A DNA stretch of 64,000 nucleotides from Chaunax sp. Z400 (Eukaryota; Chordata; Actinopteri; Lophiiformes; Chaunacidae), in the NCBI GenBank assembly GCA_037577475.1, contig CM075203.1, forward strand, positions 4,419,501 through 4,483,500, given 5' to 3'. Positions within the stretch are counted from its first letter, which is position 1; each line of letters begins with the position of its first letter. The translations under genes were made by a program, and so were the position numbers. The notes below the pieces were generated by a model, which saw only the letters and a list, made by a program, of their open reading frames with translations, searched no databases and was not told where the DNA came from. Positions 11,611-64,000 of the stretch are shown one piece after another.

Positions 11611-11780
11611 CGAACTGCAGTCTGGTTTTTCCTAAAATGATACTGATCCTAGAACGGTCCGCGTCGAAGGCAGCGACATTTTTCCTCCCTCTCTGCTGTT
11701 GCTTCGGCGGGTTGCAAATCAGCTATACGTGCATTGCCGCTCGAGAGCGCGAATCCCGGTGCTCATTGGTCAATCGAGAC
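11611..11780 (-). promoter_or_regulatory. non-coding exon 1 and promoter of the AP-2-like gene
   Basis: CpG-rich sequence ending in CAGTTCG followed by GTGAGT on the minus strand, a good first-exon donor. Upstream at 11766-11775 is ATTGACCAAT, which contains a CCAAT box (NF-Y type) oriented toward the gene. Transcription probably begins near 11650-11700. Confidence 0.6.
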
Positions 11781-12270
11781 ATCAGTCACGTGGCTTTTGG
11801 TTTATCACTGGGCATGAACGCTGTCACTCAAATGGTGGAGGCGGTATTTCCGACTGCGGCTTATCCAAATAGAAAGACATGAAATCTTGTATTTACTCAG
11901 TTGTTTGTTGTCGTTTAATTTTATTGTCGGTGTTGTTATTGGTCACAAATCTATTAAAGATTAAAAAGTATATAAGAGTGATGTATGTTTTAGATTATTG
12001 ATTTGTACAGGAGACTGCAATACCTGTATAAATCTCTATAACCTATAAAGTATTACAATATGCAAACAAGTTATGAGTCTGTATTACAGTGTGTTCAAAG
12101 GGTTCATGCCTTAAAATTTTTTTTAAGCTTTAGGGACTTAAGTTTCTTCTGGTATTGATGACAGCAATTATAGTTTTGCCTTTTTTTTTACAATAAGTAA
12201 GAACAGAAAGTTGTGTTTTTGTTACACCAAAAGGACTTGAACACCACAAATAACGTGAGTGAAGACACTT
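11781..12270. other. spacer between the AP-2-like promoter and the ttyh2 3' end
   Basis: About 500 bases of AT-rich sequence with no gene. Nothing recognisable is seen in it. Confidence 0.7.
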
Positions 12271-12290
12271 CAAGCTGTACTCAAAACTTA

Positions 12291-12296
12291 TTTATT
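12291..12296 (-). terminator. polyadenylation signal of ttyh2
   Basis: AATAAATAAG on the minus strand, about 970 bases after the stop codon and the only AATAAA in that interval. Cleavage would fall near 12270-12280. Confidence 0.65.
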
Positions 12297-13264
12297 CAAC
12301 TCACAATTAGACCCCAATTTTTAAGGTCACACACAAAATTAAGCACCACTCTCAGTGCCTGTACAACGTAACATGCTGAAAGAAATGACCCTGAAGAAAG
12401 TAATTAATTAAAAAAAAGAAGGTATGTATTAAATTTCTACAGAAAATCAGTGTTAGTCAGTAAAAACTGTTTGGATGGTTTGAATCTATGAGGATGAATT
12501 ACCTGAATATTCTCATTAGTCATGGTTAGAGCAGCAGAGCAAAAACTACAACTTTTTTTATATTATCTGGATTAGATGAGCAGAAAATAAATGCATGGAC
12601 CATTTAAAAAGAAAAAAAACGTGACATTATGTGACATTGCCACACAAAAGTATAAAAAAAAGAAAAATATAAAAATGGCACATAGTTTAACCAAAATAAA
12701 CCACATCAGAATGAGTCAACAGTCTGTTCTTGTACAACTTATATACAGAAGCCGTGGTCTCAAGGAGTCTCTCCTCCAGGAGGTTTAGAAACATAAAGCT
12801 TCCCTTGCAGGCATGTCTCTGTGTGAATGTAAATAGATTATACCTTCTGCTGTGTGTCGCCAGTGCTGCGTTTGTGCTTCACAAATATCAAGCATGACGC
12901 ATAGTACATAGAAAATAATGTGCATTTTTCCTCTTTGGAAAAATGTCTTTGAACAGGAGACAGAAATCGTTTTAAAATGTCTTTGTTTTACCATATTGTG
13001 AACACGTTGCCTCTGTAACCTGTGTTTCATCAAAGTTACACACCATCTGGTTCATCTTCATAAACAGTCAAATCTTTTGTTATCACCCAAATGACAGAAA
13101 CGTGTGATTAATCATATTTGAGTGTAAGACACAGATAGAGCAGTACTGATATGTCTCCATAGTCCTCACACTGCACATCCTGCAGTAATAAACTAAGACA
13201 ATGTTACACACTGTCCTCTGTGATGCTTGGAATGCTGTTTCCTTCCTCAAACAGATAAAGGAGT
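12297..13264 (-). other. ttyh2 3' UTR
   Basis: Sequence between the TAG stop (13267-13265) and the polyadenylation signal. No splice sites or long open frames are supported. Confidence 0.65.
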
Positions 13265-55615
<42,351 letters not shown>

Positions 55616-55990
55616 CCCTGCCCTGAGAAAAGAAAAGTTAGGCAGCAGCCTAAATTAGCCTCCTGTTTGGTCCGCTGCCGGAGATCTTAATCCCGTCTCA
55701 TGTCAAACAAAGACCATGATAAACGCATCGTCTGTGGGGAAAGGCTCTCAGCCGCACACGAACGTCCGGGAAGTCCTGCAAAAAGGGCAGCGGCGTGGCT
55801 GTGAAGTGAAATCCGGTGGCGATTTGTCAAGAAAAGCAGAGATAGTCACAGTGCGCCCATGTCCCCGCGTCCGTGTGGACCCACGGCTCGTCCGACAGAC
55901 AGCTGCTCCAAACGCACACAACAGCCACCAGCGGGAGCGCGCACAGAGGACATGAGGAGGAGAGACGGACACGCGCACAGACGCCCCTCA
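55616..55990 (-). promoter_or_regulatory. ttyh2 promoter/5' UTR region
   Basis: CpG-rich block upstream of the ATG, densest at 55790-55960 (for example CCCCGCGTCCGTGTGG). No TATA box is obvious. A possible 3' splice site ends at 55623, so the start site may lie some hundreds of bases upstream with a spliced leader. Confidence 0.55.
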
Positions 55991-56084
55991 GAAGAGTTTC
56001 AGAAACACACCAACACTGTGTAGCAGATTATCTGCATGTTAACATGACTGAGGTTATGATTTCACCGCCTGTCTGTTAGCAGGA

Positions 56085-56340
56085 TTACACAGAAATTACT
56101 TCACAGATTTTCATCAAACTGGTTCAAAGGTTTTGCACGTGGCAGGAAAGATATGGAGGGTTTTTTATTTCCCCCGCTTTCTTAAACATGATAATTCAGG
56201 GCTTTTTTTTCTCTTCAACATTTCCGTCTATTACACATCAACTACCTGACGGATTACCATGAAACTGAGTGGGAGGGTTGGTGGGGTGTGTGTAAAGGAG
56301 AAAACCATCAAAATTTGGAGTGAACCCATAAAAAAAGTGC
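56085..56340. repeat. dispersed teleost repeat fragment
   Basis: CAGATTTTCATCAAACTGGT and GGATTACCATGAAACTGAGT are typical phrases of fish repeats (a GGATTGCCATGAAACTTGG-like consensus from memory). Confidence 0.5.
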
Positions 56341-56426
56341 GGATTCATGAATCATTGGAATTTCGATAAGGGTGTAATTTAATTAAAAGGGGGGCATGGT
56401 TTCAGTTTGAGGAATGCGGTGCTGTA

Positions 56427-56440
56427 CTGCCACCTTGTGG
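56427..56440 (-). promoter_or_regulatory. CTCF-like motif
   Basis: On the minus strand it reads CCACAAGGTGGCAG, a good CTCF core. Confidence 0.55.
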
Positions 56441-57031
56441 AAAACTGGGGAAATTACAGCGATAATAAACTTTTAAGGGACATCCCAACCAAACACTGGC
56501 ATTTTTAGCATTTACTAAGCTGTTTTTACATCTGTATATCTCCTGATTATACTAATCAAGTCAGACCATATAGTACACAGATCAGTTGGTTTACTCATTT
56601 TGCATTGTTCTCATTGGCTTTTATTATCCAGGCAGGTATGTGCATATTCTTGCCTGATAACTTGGGTTGAATCCTGTATATTCAAACTGATATTTGATGA
56701 CCAGATTTATTAGGGATGAATGACACCAAAGGGGGTTAATAAGTTTCACACAACAGTGTTTCCAGGGCATCTGACCACCTGCTGAAGATTAGTGAGTAAA
56801 ACCAGTGTCCAGTCATATTTATCAGCATTACTATAGCTCAGATCCCATACTAGTGGAAATATGTCAAAACACCATGACCTTATTTTAAAGTCTGGCTGCA
56901 CACTCATGCTATGCATGTATCTACCAAGGGCATTGATACAATTCAGTTTCTCAATAAGTTGTTTGTTTTTTTGCATTATTGCATAACAGTGAACACAAAA
57001 CCACACAGATAAATACTTTTTTTCTCCAGTT

Positions 57032-57037
57032 TTTATT
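57032..57037 (-). terminator. rpl38 polyadenylation signal
   Basis: AATAAA on the minus strand 24 bases after the stop codon, giving the very short 3' UTR usual for ribosomal protein genes. Confidence 0.85.
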
Positions 57038-57060
57038 ACAATTATCTGTACATCATGGAT

Positions 57061-57086
57061 TTACTTGAGCTCCTTCACAGCCAGAC
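57061..57086 (-). CDS. rpl38: rpl38 coding exon 4 (terminal)
   Basis: Residues 63-70, GLAVKELK, then TAA; acceptor TTTACAG. Confidence 0.96.
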
Positions 57087-59309
57087 CTGTAAAGAGAGAA
57101 ATGGGTTAGAAAATACTGACGTTAACATCACACCTGCTATGACAGAGGCATTCATTTTCTGTATACAACACTTAAGCTAATACAGAGGCTCAAGATTTAT
57201 TCTAAATTATTTTGTCAAGGTAATCACAAATTCATTATTTAAAGGCAACTGAATACACACAATTCCAAGCATACTACAAACAAATCAATGCTAAAAATTG
57301 ACTTGTCTCAAGCTCAGAGCTTGGCTGATCTCCAATGGAGATGAAATAACTGAATGCTTTTTGTTTGGACTAGAACTACATTAGGAAAAACATTGGGATT
57401 AACAAAACAAGTTTTGATGAAGTTTCAGCCCACACTATTTTCATCTCTTCACTGCTGAAATATGAGACTGTATAATCAGCTATTTAAATACATAATTTAA
57501 ACCTGGGAAAACGTGTTATATAAGATTTGGATTTAGAGAAAAAATATACTCCAATATTCAACAGTGAATCCCAACATGCACCATGGTTCAAAGGTGAAAC
57601 CTTCCTTGTTTACACCACTGAGTTCTTTTAGTGTTCACATTGTTTCCTTCTACCAATAAATTAGGACCAGTAGCCATCCTCTGCAGTCAACAGAAAGCTA
57701 TCACACCACCCCACACTGGTGCAGTCTTATATGCATGCCAGACAAAGACACTCAAGGACCCTCTCATGCAAATATACTCTAAATCGGTCGTCTAAAACAC
57801 AACCGGGTACCTTAAAATAAACCCAAGAAAAATGCTAACTTATCAAAAACAAAACAAACTAAAAATATTCATGTGTTCAACATTCACACTATGCCACCAA
57901 CAGATCTCCATGTTTAAACAATGATGTGTTTTTCAGACTGCTGTCTCATCTTGTGTTGGATTCACAGCTGACTTCTTGTTAATACTGACCTGGGGGCAGG
58001 GACTGCTTGAGCTTCTCGGCCTTTTCCTTGTCTGTGATGACCAGGGTGTACAGGTACCTGCTGCAGCGCACCTTGAACTTAACATTGTCCTTGTTCTTCT
58101 TGATTTTTACAGCTGAGGGACAAACACACACACACAAGCCAGTTCAGAATCAACTCAACATAAACACTTGAACTGAAAGTCCAATTCAAACTTCAGAGAT
58201 GATGCATTGGTACAGTTTCCAAAACAGACTGAAGCAATGCTTTTACAGATCCATGGCTTCCTGTTTACACTTGAGTTGTTTGCTAAGACTTACAGGAAAA
58301 ATAGGAATTTCCTTAAAAGTGTTCATTCATTACTCAAGGATTGCTGGAAAATTAATTCTCCATATATTTTTACATGTATTCTTGCCTGTACACAATTTCC
58401 GTCTTGCTTGTTCAGCTTCAACTTATAACTCAAGGCTGTATAGCAATTGTATAGAGCAAACATGAGCAATGATCACTTTACTTCCTTAGAACACTTTAGA
58501 AGGTTGAACAATCCAATTGGACAAGCAAGACATTTGTGCAGTGACAAAAATTACATTGAAGTCGTCACCTGCAGATCCACCATGACTTCTAAATATTTCA
58601 AATTAAGACATTGCTTTAATAACATCGACCAGCAAAGGGAGGTAAGAGGTGATAGTTTAGCTTACACTTGGCATCCTTCCTCCTTGCTGTCAGCAGGAAA
58701 TCTTTGATTTCTCCTATCTTGCGAGGCTATAATAGAAAACAGGAGAAACAATAAGCATTTAGGGCAAAAAACTAACAGGTTAAGAATGAACAGCAAAGTG
58801 ATGTTAGGGGACCGGTGGAACTGACGTTTCTATTGGATATCGAAACTCAGCACTTGGTCCATCATTATTCTTGCAAGACTGTGAATGCATCACGAGCACA
58901 GCAGCCTGAGATGTTTGGACGTCTTGCTAAGACTGTCTGTATCTGACGGAACTAGTTAGCACTGACTTCAGGCCCCCGTGACTAATATACAAGAAATACA
59001 GCTAGCATTAGCCCACAAGGTGAATGGTTTTAACAATACCCGTATCTGATTATGAGGCTAATTCCTTTTCTTGTCTGCTGATGAGCGTTTGTGTTTGTTT
59101 GCAAACGTCTATAGCCTGGTAGCCCAATATGCTAGCAGCACTATGCTAACGCTAATCACTAGTGCTAGCCACTTCAAAGTCATTACTGTGGATTGATATA
59201 GCACAACACTCATTTTCAATTACCACACACTCATAGAGACTGGGCAAAACATTCTCAACTATATAAGATTAGCTATTACGGCATTTAAAGGAGAAAGAGT
59301 CCTTACCAT
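57061..59309 (-). CDS. rpl38: rpl38, 60S ribosomal protein eL38 (complete, 70 aa)
   Basis: eL38 is a small basic protein of the large ribosomal subunit; in mouse it is noted for selective translation of Hox mRNAs (family knowledge). Four coding exons (59307-59309, 58666-58726, 57990-58112, 57061-57086) total 213 bases and give 70 residues, the human length. The product matches human RPL38 throughout as I remember it, with one difference: residue 6 is Gly in PRKIGEIKDFLL instead of Glu. The ATG is the last three bases of exon 1, followed immediately by the GTAAGG donor. A pyrimidine-rich CTCTTCCTC near the probable start (59336-59344, minus strand) fits a 5' TOP motif, the usual translational control element of ribosomal protein mRNAs. 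The gene is on the same strand as ttyh2 and directly upstream of it, as in human. Confidence 0.97.
57087..57989 (-). other. rpl38 intron 3
   Basis: AT-rich. I looked for box C/D snoRNA motifs in the gene's orientation and found none convincing. Confidence 0.75.
57990..58112 (-). CDS. rpl38: rpl38 coding exon 3
   Basis: Residues 22-62, from SVKIKKNKDN to KQSLPP; acceptor CCCTCAG and donor GTCAGT. Confidence 0.97.
58113..58665 (-). other. rpl38 intron 2
   Basis: AT-rich, 553 bases, no embedded RNA gene recognised. Confidence 0.75.
58666..58726 (-). CDS. rpl38: rpl38 coding exon 2
   Basis: Residues 2-21, PRKIGEIKDFLLTARRKDAK; acceptor TTATAG and donor GTAAGC, phase 1. Confidence 0.96.
58727..59306 (-). 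other. rpl38 intron 1
   Basis: 580 bases, with a GCTAGC-containing stretch near 59130-59170. No embedded gene recognised. Confidence 0.75.
59307..59309 (-). CDS. rpl38: rpl38 coding exon 1 (start codon only)
   Basis: ATG directly followed by GTAAGG. Upstream 5' UTR is about 35 bases if transcription begins in the TOP-like tract. Confidence 0.93.
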
Positions 59310-59580
59310 GTTGCCGTGTCAGCGGACTGGGGGCTGAGGAAGAGCGGAGACAGATCGAATCAATTCATCGGATTACACCAACAAGAATAGTGACAAACAA
59401 ATATTTATGTCGTCATTTAGCAACTCAAATAAATGATCGAAACGTTTAAGAAACATTGCCGTAAATATTTAGATTATAGAGGATGGATGATGATAGAAAT
59501 TGTGATTTTTATATGTGTGTGACATTATCACTCACTCAGTCTGCCGGAGAGAGGATGAAGAGGGGTGGGACTTCCGGTTT
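59310..59580 (-). promoter_or_regulatory. rpl38 5' UTR and promoter
   Basis: TOP-like pyrimidine tract at 59336-59344 and, upstream, an ETS-type CCGGAAGT (59570-59577, minus strand) next to a GC-box-like GGGGTGGG (59562-59569, plus strand). ETS sites are common in vertebrate ribosomal protein promoters. Confidence 0.6.
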
Positions 59581-62500
59581 TGAAGAGCTTTATACAGTCC
59601 TACGGGAAGCACAGAGGGCCAAGATTAAAAACATTCAATGCACATATACAGGTATTTTATTAATGGATATTTATCAATCTATCTATCTATCTATTTATCT
59701 ACTATTTCTGTGTTGATGTGAGGTTTTCTCACGATCTATTTTATTTTAAGGAAATACAATGTTTCAATTATTGTAGCATTTGCTCAATAATAATGTATTT
59801 GATGGAGGTCTCCATTCAGAGAAATGTCTAATTAAAATGTTGGCTTTTTAAATTTTTATTTTTAGCTCAGATAGGTAGTCTTATTTAAATACACCACATG
59901 AAGAAAATCAACAGTTTTGAAACAAGTTATCCATCTCACAAGAATAAGACACAAATGAACTTGTAAAGATACATTAAATAAAATATTCAGATGTTTTTTG
60001 TTCTAACAATCTCATTTACCTTTGTCTGGTACACAGTTAATCTTTGCTTGGTGCTTGGTGCATTCTTTTTTTGTTTAATATTAGCTTTCTATATTTTCTT
60101 CCATCTCACCTCGAACAGGTTAGATATGTTCCTTATCATATGATTTATTAACTCCATTTTATATATCATTGATTGTTTCTTTCCATTAGCTTAACTGAGG
60201 TGCTGCTGGTTTCAGCCAGTTTCTGGTTATTTGTTTAAGAGCTGCCACTTGTAAAATTCTGCATCTATTATCATTATTATTATTTTATTTATTTATTCTG
60301 TAAGTATTTGTCAGTTTATTGAGAGAGCAGCTGTGACCTCACAGTCCCTAATGGTAGCTAAAGGCCTGAAGAGAAGGTAGAAAAAAAGAATAAATACTGA
60401 ATAAATAAAATGTAAAGTATGAAGACTGAATATAAAGCAGAACAATCTTTACTCAATTATTTTGTATTTTTCTCCTCTTAACAGTGGATAGAGGCCCAAT
60501 TTGTTTCCTGTGAGACTGCTGCATTATATGTTTTAGTAGCATTTATTCTCGCAGCTATTTATTTAGCTCCAGATAAATGGTAAATTATTGCTTAAAAGCT
60601 AAAAGATTTGCTTTAGACACCCTCTTGAGAGAATAAACACCCTATGAATTATGGGTTCACTTATCTTTCAGAAACAGGTAAATCCAAAGGGTGCCATTAA
60701 AATATGACTCTTCTAAATAGTTCACACGGAAGGAATAATCATATATTACAACCATGAATTGACAATGCAAGTAAAAATAAAAAATTTAAAAAAAGATATA
60801 ATAGTATATTATGTTGTACTTGGCTGTAGAGGAAATGGCAGTATACTAATACAAAATCAAAAACAGATTTATTATAGATGTTTGTTTTTTTACTGGAGCT
60901 CATTAATGAGCTCCATCGGCTGTTTTCATATTCACGTTTCAAACACGATGGATGATCTTGGTCAATAATTTACACCACGAGCGCCATGCCAGCTGAGTTT
61001 GAGTGACACCTCGGTCTGTTTCCATGGAGATCCACTTTGACATGACATTAATTCATAAAGACGAGAAATACAGATCAGTCGTTTTTAATTAACCTCCCAT
61101 CAAACCTGTCTGCCTGTGTCCATAGGCCGTCTACCTCCAGATACTCAATCAGTGATCGTGTTATTGGACATGATTCACTCTGCATTTAAAATTTTCAGCA
61201 ATCTCGTGTCAATCAAGTTAAAAGATGGAGTTAAGATCGTTTCTATAGCGTTTCTGGAATACAGAGGAGGACCTGGGCACCTCTGAAGTCACCTGAAACA
61301 CAATTAATAGCTTAGAAAAATGCACTACAGACTGTGTGTTTCTACTCCGTTTTGTGTACCTGTTAGTTTTTTCCTCACTATGACAGGAACTAAAATGTAC
61401 AGTTTATCTCCACATGTCTTTGTACTCTCGTTGATGCCAAGAGGATTATACCATTGTTCCAACTGACATCAGGTTCACCGCAGTAAGAAGCTGAGGGAAC
61501 ATGAGGGGTGCCTGTAGTTTTAATGATACTGGATCTTTTCATGAGCCCAGAAACCAGCCGTGCCTCAGCTTTGTGACGGTGTTTATATATATATGAGAGG
61601 CCTTTTATATACTTTATCTAGCTGGGGAAGAAACAGAAAGTTCTCAACACATAGAGGAACACTTAATGTTTTCGTTCATCAAAAACATTCACATTCAGAA
61701 TCACAGAATTTTCAGTGGACAGGAGGGGTGTGAAAAAGTGTAATCTGAAAAGTAACTAGTAATCAAGGCGAGTGGAATAAAAAGTATATGGTATACTGAC
61801 AAACAGAAGAAGAAACACACAGTTGTATGGAATCTAAATAAAGTACAAGCATCTCGATGTTGTACTTGGATATTCCACCTCTGGAAGTCACAGAGAACAA
61901 ACTCAAATGTGTTAAATGTTCTATATCAATCACAGATCATAGAAAGAATACGTGCATGTTTGACAGCAGCTACAAAAATGCAGTTATGAGTCATTTTCTG
62001 TTGTAGACATCAGTTCAAATATCATGCTTAGAGGCAATTATCATAAAAATCAGTGAAATTCATGAAGCATCAAGCTGATAAAACGATGCTTAGTGTGTTT
62101 TCATAGATTACGACAAATGGCCATGACCAGTTTAACTTAAGCTCCTCTGCAGCGTGATGTGATGATCACACAGCAGCAAACATCTGAGCCAGACTGCTTG
62201 AAGAAACCCAGCCTGGTTTTAAATATCCTTTTTGACAAATGCGGTTCAGGTTTGCTACCAGTAGAGAGCAGTGAGTATTCGCTCATGTGGGGTTGAGCCA
62301 TGTCTCGTCCTCTATGTGACAACAGGAGACGCTGTGTATCAAGGAAAGGACACAGCTTGTCACCACATTTTCCATTTGAGAAGGGAGTGATCGCAGGACT
62401 GAATGTTAGTATTAAAAAAATACATTTGATTGTATGTAATATTAGAGAATAATTAACCACTAGACCTAATATCATCAGACTTTTGCCTTGAAATCTTCTA

Positions 62501-64000
62501 AAAGTATGTTTTTTGTGTGCCAAAAACACCCTGAGCTCCAGTCATTAATACATCTAAGCTTTGTTTCTCCTTCCAAACATACTTATATCTCACAAACCAG
62601 TAGAGATATGACCTTTCTGTCTGCATTTTTTTAAAATAATTTGTATTTACAAGTTACTCTCTCCCTTCAAAAAAGAAAAAAGAAAAAAGAAAATAATAAT
62701 TAGGGATTCAATGAGCCTGCCCGGGGCAACTTACTTATTTGCGCAGCATGTTCATTTTTGAATTCATTCTGCAATGAAAACTCATTCAAAGTCCCGTTTT
62801 TGGACACCCATATTGAAATAGTTTACCCCTAAACACTAATCCCTCCTCTTTATGTAAAGATAGTAACTGGAATCAATCAGACAGAGGGATAATTGCACTT
62901 TGTAACTATGCACTAGCTCATTAAAAAGGCACAGTGGGGTTACAGGAAAAAATATCTTAGCTGCAGAGATCCTTTTTAACTGTAACAGACTCGTAAAGCG
63001 TGGATGATGGAATTTCAGGAGCTCCACCGCAGACATTGTAGGTAATGATACACATCATTTATGCCTGCGAGCGTTCATGGACGACGGGAGAAGCACCTGA
63101 GAGCTAATGAGTAATGTAGCTGCAGATTCTGCTATTAATCACGACTTGATGTATGGATGAGAGGCAACAAAAGATTACATGAAAAAAAATGTATTGAACC
63201 GTCGTTATTGGATTTACTTCGGTCGTGAAGTCGGTGGGAGGTTTTAACATGAATGCACTGTAAATAGAGCAGAGGATGTAGGATTCGTTTTGTATTTAAA
63301 GGATTAACGGTATCCGAAAAGTTGTTATTCGCTGCTCGAAAACCACCCCCAAGGTTAATGTGGGATGAAATACAAAGGCTTAAAAGCTAATGTGGAATTC
63401 AAATGAATGTCTGTTTCATTGAAATTATGTTTAAATACGCCTGTCATTAGAAAACCGAGAGGAGAGCACTTCAAAATTCTCTCTTCACCGCTGCCCTTAT
63501 CTTCCTGATTATTGATCGCATTGATTTGTCGAGCATCGACCTCTTTCCTGACGTCCTCATCATCTTAAAGTACATCTGCAGTTGGGGGGGAATTATTAGA
63601 AAGTCTGAGGGTTTACCCTGTCAGAATCTCAATGTGCATGTGCTTAGACTCGTCACAGATGCAACAGATTGTTGAAAAAAAAGTTTAATCGAGTGGCACC
63701 GGAAACGGCGGCGAGAGAAGCGGCTCTTATCGTGACTCGCTGTAAGCTCAGGCCCGTTCAGTTTGAAATCAGGGAATGGAAGAGAAAAAAAGAGGAGGGG
63801 GGAGAAAAGCTCGCTGCACGGTTCACAGTTGGCCGGCAGTTATTTGAATGTTGCAGATTTGATTCCTGCATTGGGAGGTCATGCAGAAGGGGTCACAGCT
63901 AAAGTCAGCCATATTGAATGACATTGACCTCCCTGAAACCCTGAACACTGCTGTTGATGCAGGAGGAAAATTCATCTTTTTTTTCTTCTTTTTTTTTGAC
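59581..64000. other. intergenic sequence upstream of rpl38
   Basis: About 4.4 kb, mostly AT-rich, with TATC and TTAT short tandem runs near 59680 and 60265-60295. No exon or RNA gene is supported. The last 350 bases are richer in GC and purines and could be the edge of another feature, but nothing is recognisable. Confidence 0.65.

Larger units (their letters stand above)
55991..57014. other. spacer between ttyh2 promoter and rpl38 3' end
   Basis: About 1 kb with an old repeat (56085-56340) and a CTCF-like motif (56427-56440). No gene is visible. Confidence 0.7.

Noticed and set aside
57087..59306. Possible snoRNAs in rpl38 introns
   Set aside because: No paired C and D boxes with flanking stems on the minus strand could be found.

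Overview
This is a vertebrate, almost certainly percomorph teleost, nuclear genomic window. Genes are split by GT-AG introns, long dinucleotide microsatellites are common, and several dispersed repeats typical of bony fish are present. No bacterial operons, rRNA, tRNA or CRISPR arrays are visible. I reconstructed four genes exon by exon, all on the minus strand. In transcription order from the right end they are rpl38 (57061-59309, complete, 70 aa), ttyh2 (13265-55615, 14 coding exons, 534 aa, the human length), an AP-2-like gene (8488-10270 coding, 443 aa, non-coding first exon near 11611-11700), and the 5' end of kif19 (3334-5424, two coding exons, continuing past the left edge). Every intron used has GT-AG ends and the reading frame closes across every junction.

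Human 17q25 has the order RPL38 - TTYH2 - DNAI2 - KIF19 on one strand (from memory). The window keeps that order and orientation, but the DNAI2 slot holds a different gene. Its product has a glutamine-rich N-terminus, a region that aligns end to end with the DNA-binding and helix-span-helix region of TFAP2 (AP-2) transcription factors, and a basic RG-rich tail. The short arginine-containing LPAGRR-type segment of classical AP-2 is replaced by a Ser/Thr run. I regard this as the most novel locus in the window.

Layout: 1-5424 is the kif19 start with its introns and promoter; 5425-8216 is intergenic with repeats; 8217-11780 is the AP-2-like gene; 11781-12270 is a short spacer; 12270-55990 is ttyh2, mostly introns, with a Tigger/pogo transposase relic in intron 1, MITE-like repeats, four long CA/GT arrays and a degenerate minisatellite; 55990-57015 is a spacer with one repeat; 57015-59580 is rpl38 and its promoter; 59580-64000 shows no gene.

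Functionally the genes are neighbours by descent and not a pathway: a ribosomal protein, a five-span Tweety membrane protein, a probable nuclear AP-2-like factor and a ciliary kinesin-8. Points worth a second look are the AP-2-like gene, a possible 12/15-nt microexon at the codon junction that splits the ttyh2 PPxY motif, CU and CA repeats hugging ttyh2 exon 2, and CTCF-like motifs in convergent orientation within and just beyond ttyh2. Homology statements rest on remembered family sequences, since no search was run.
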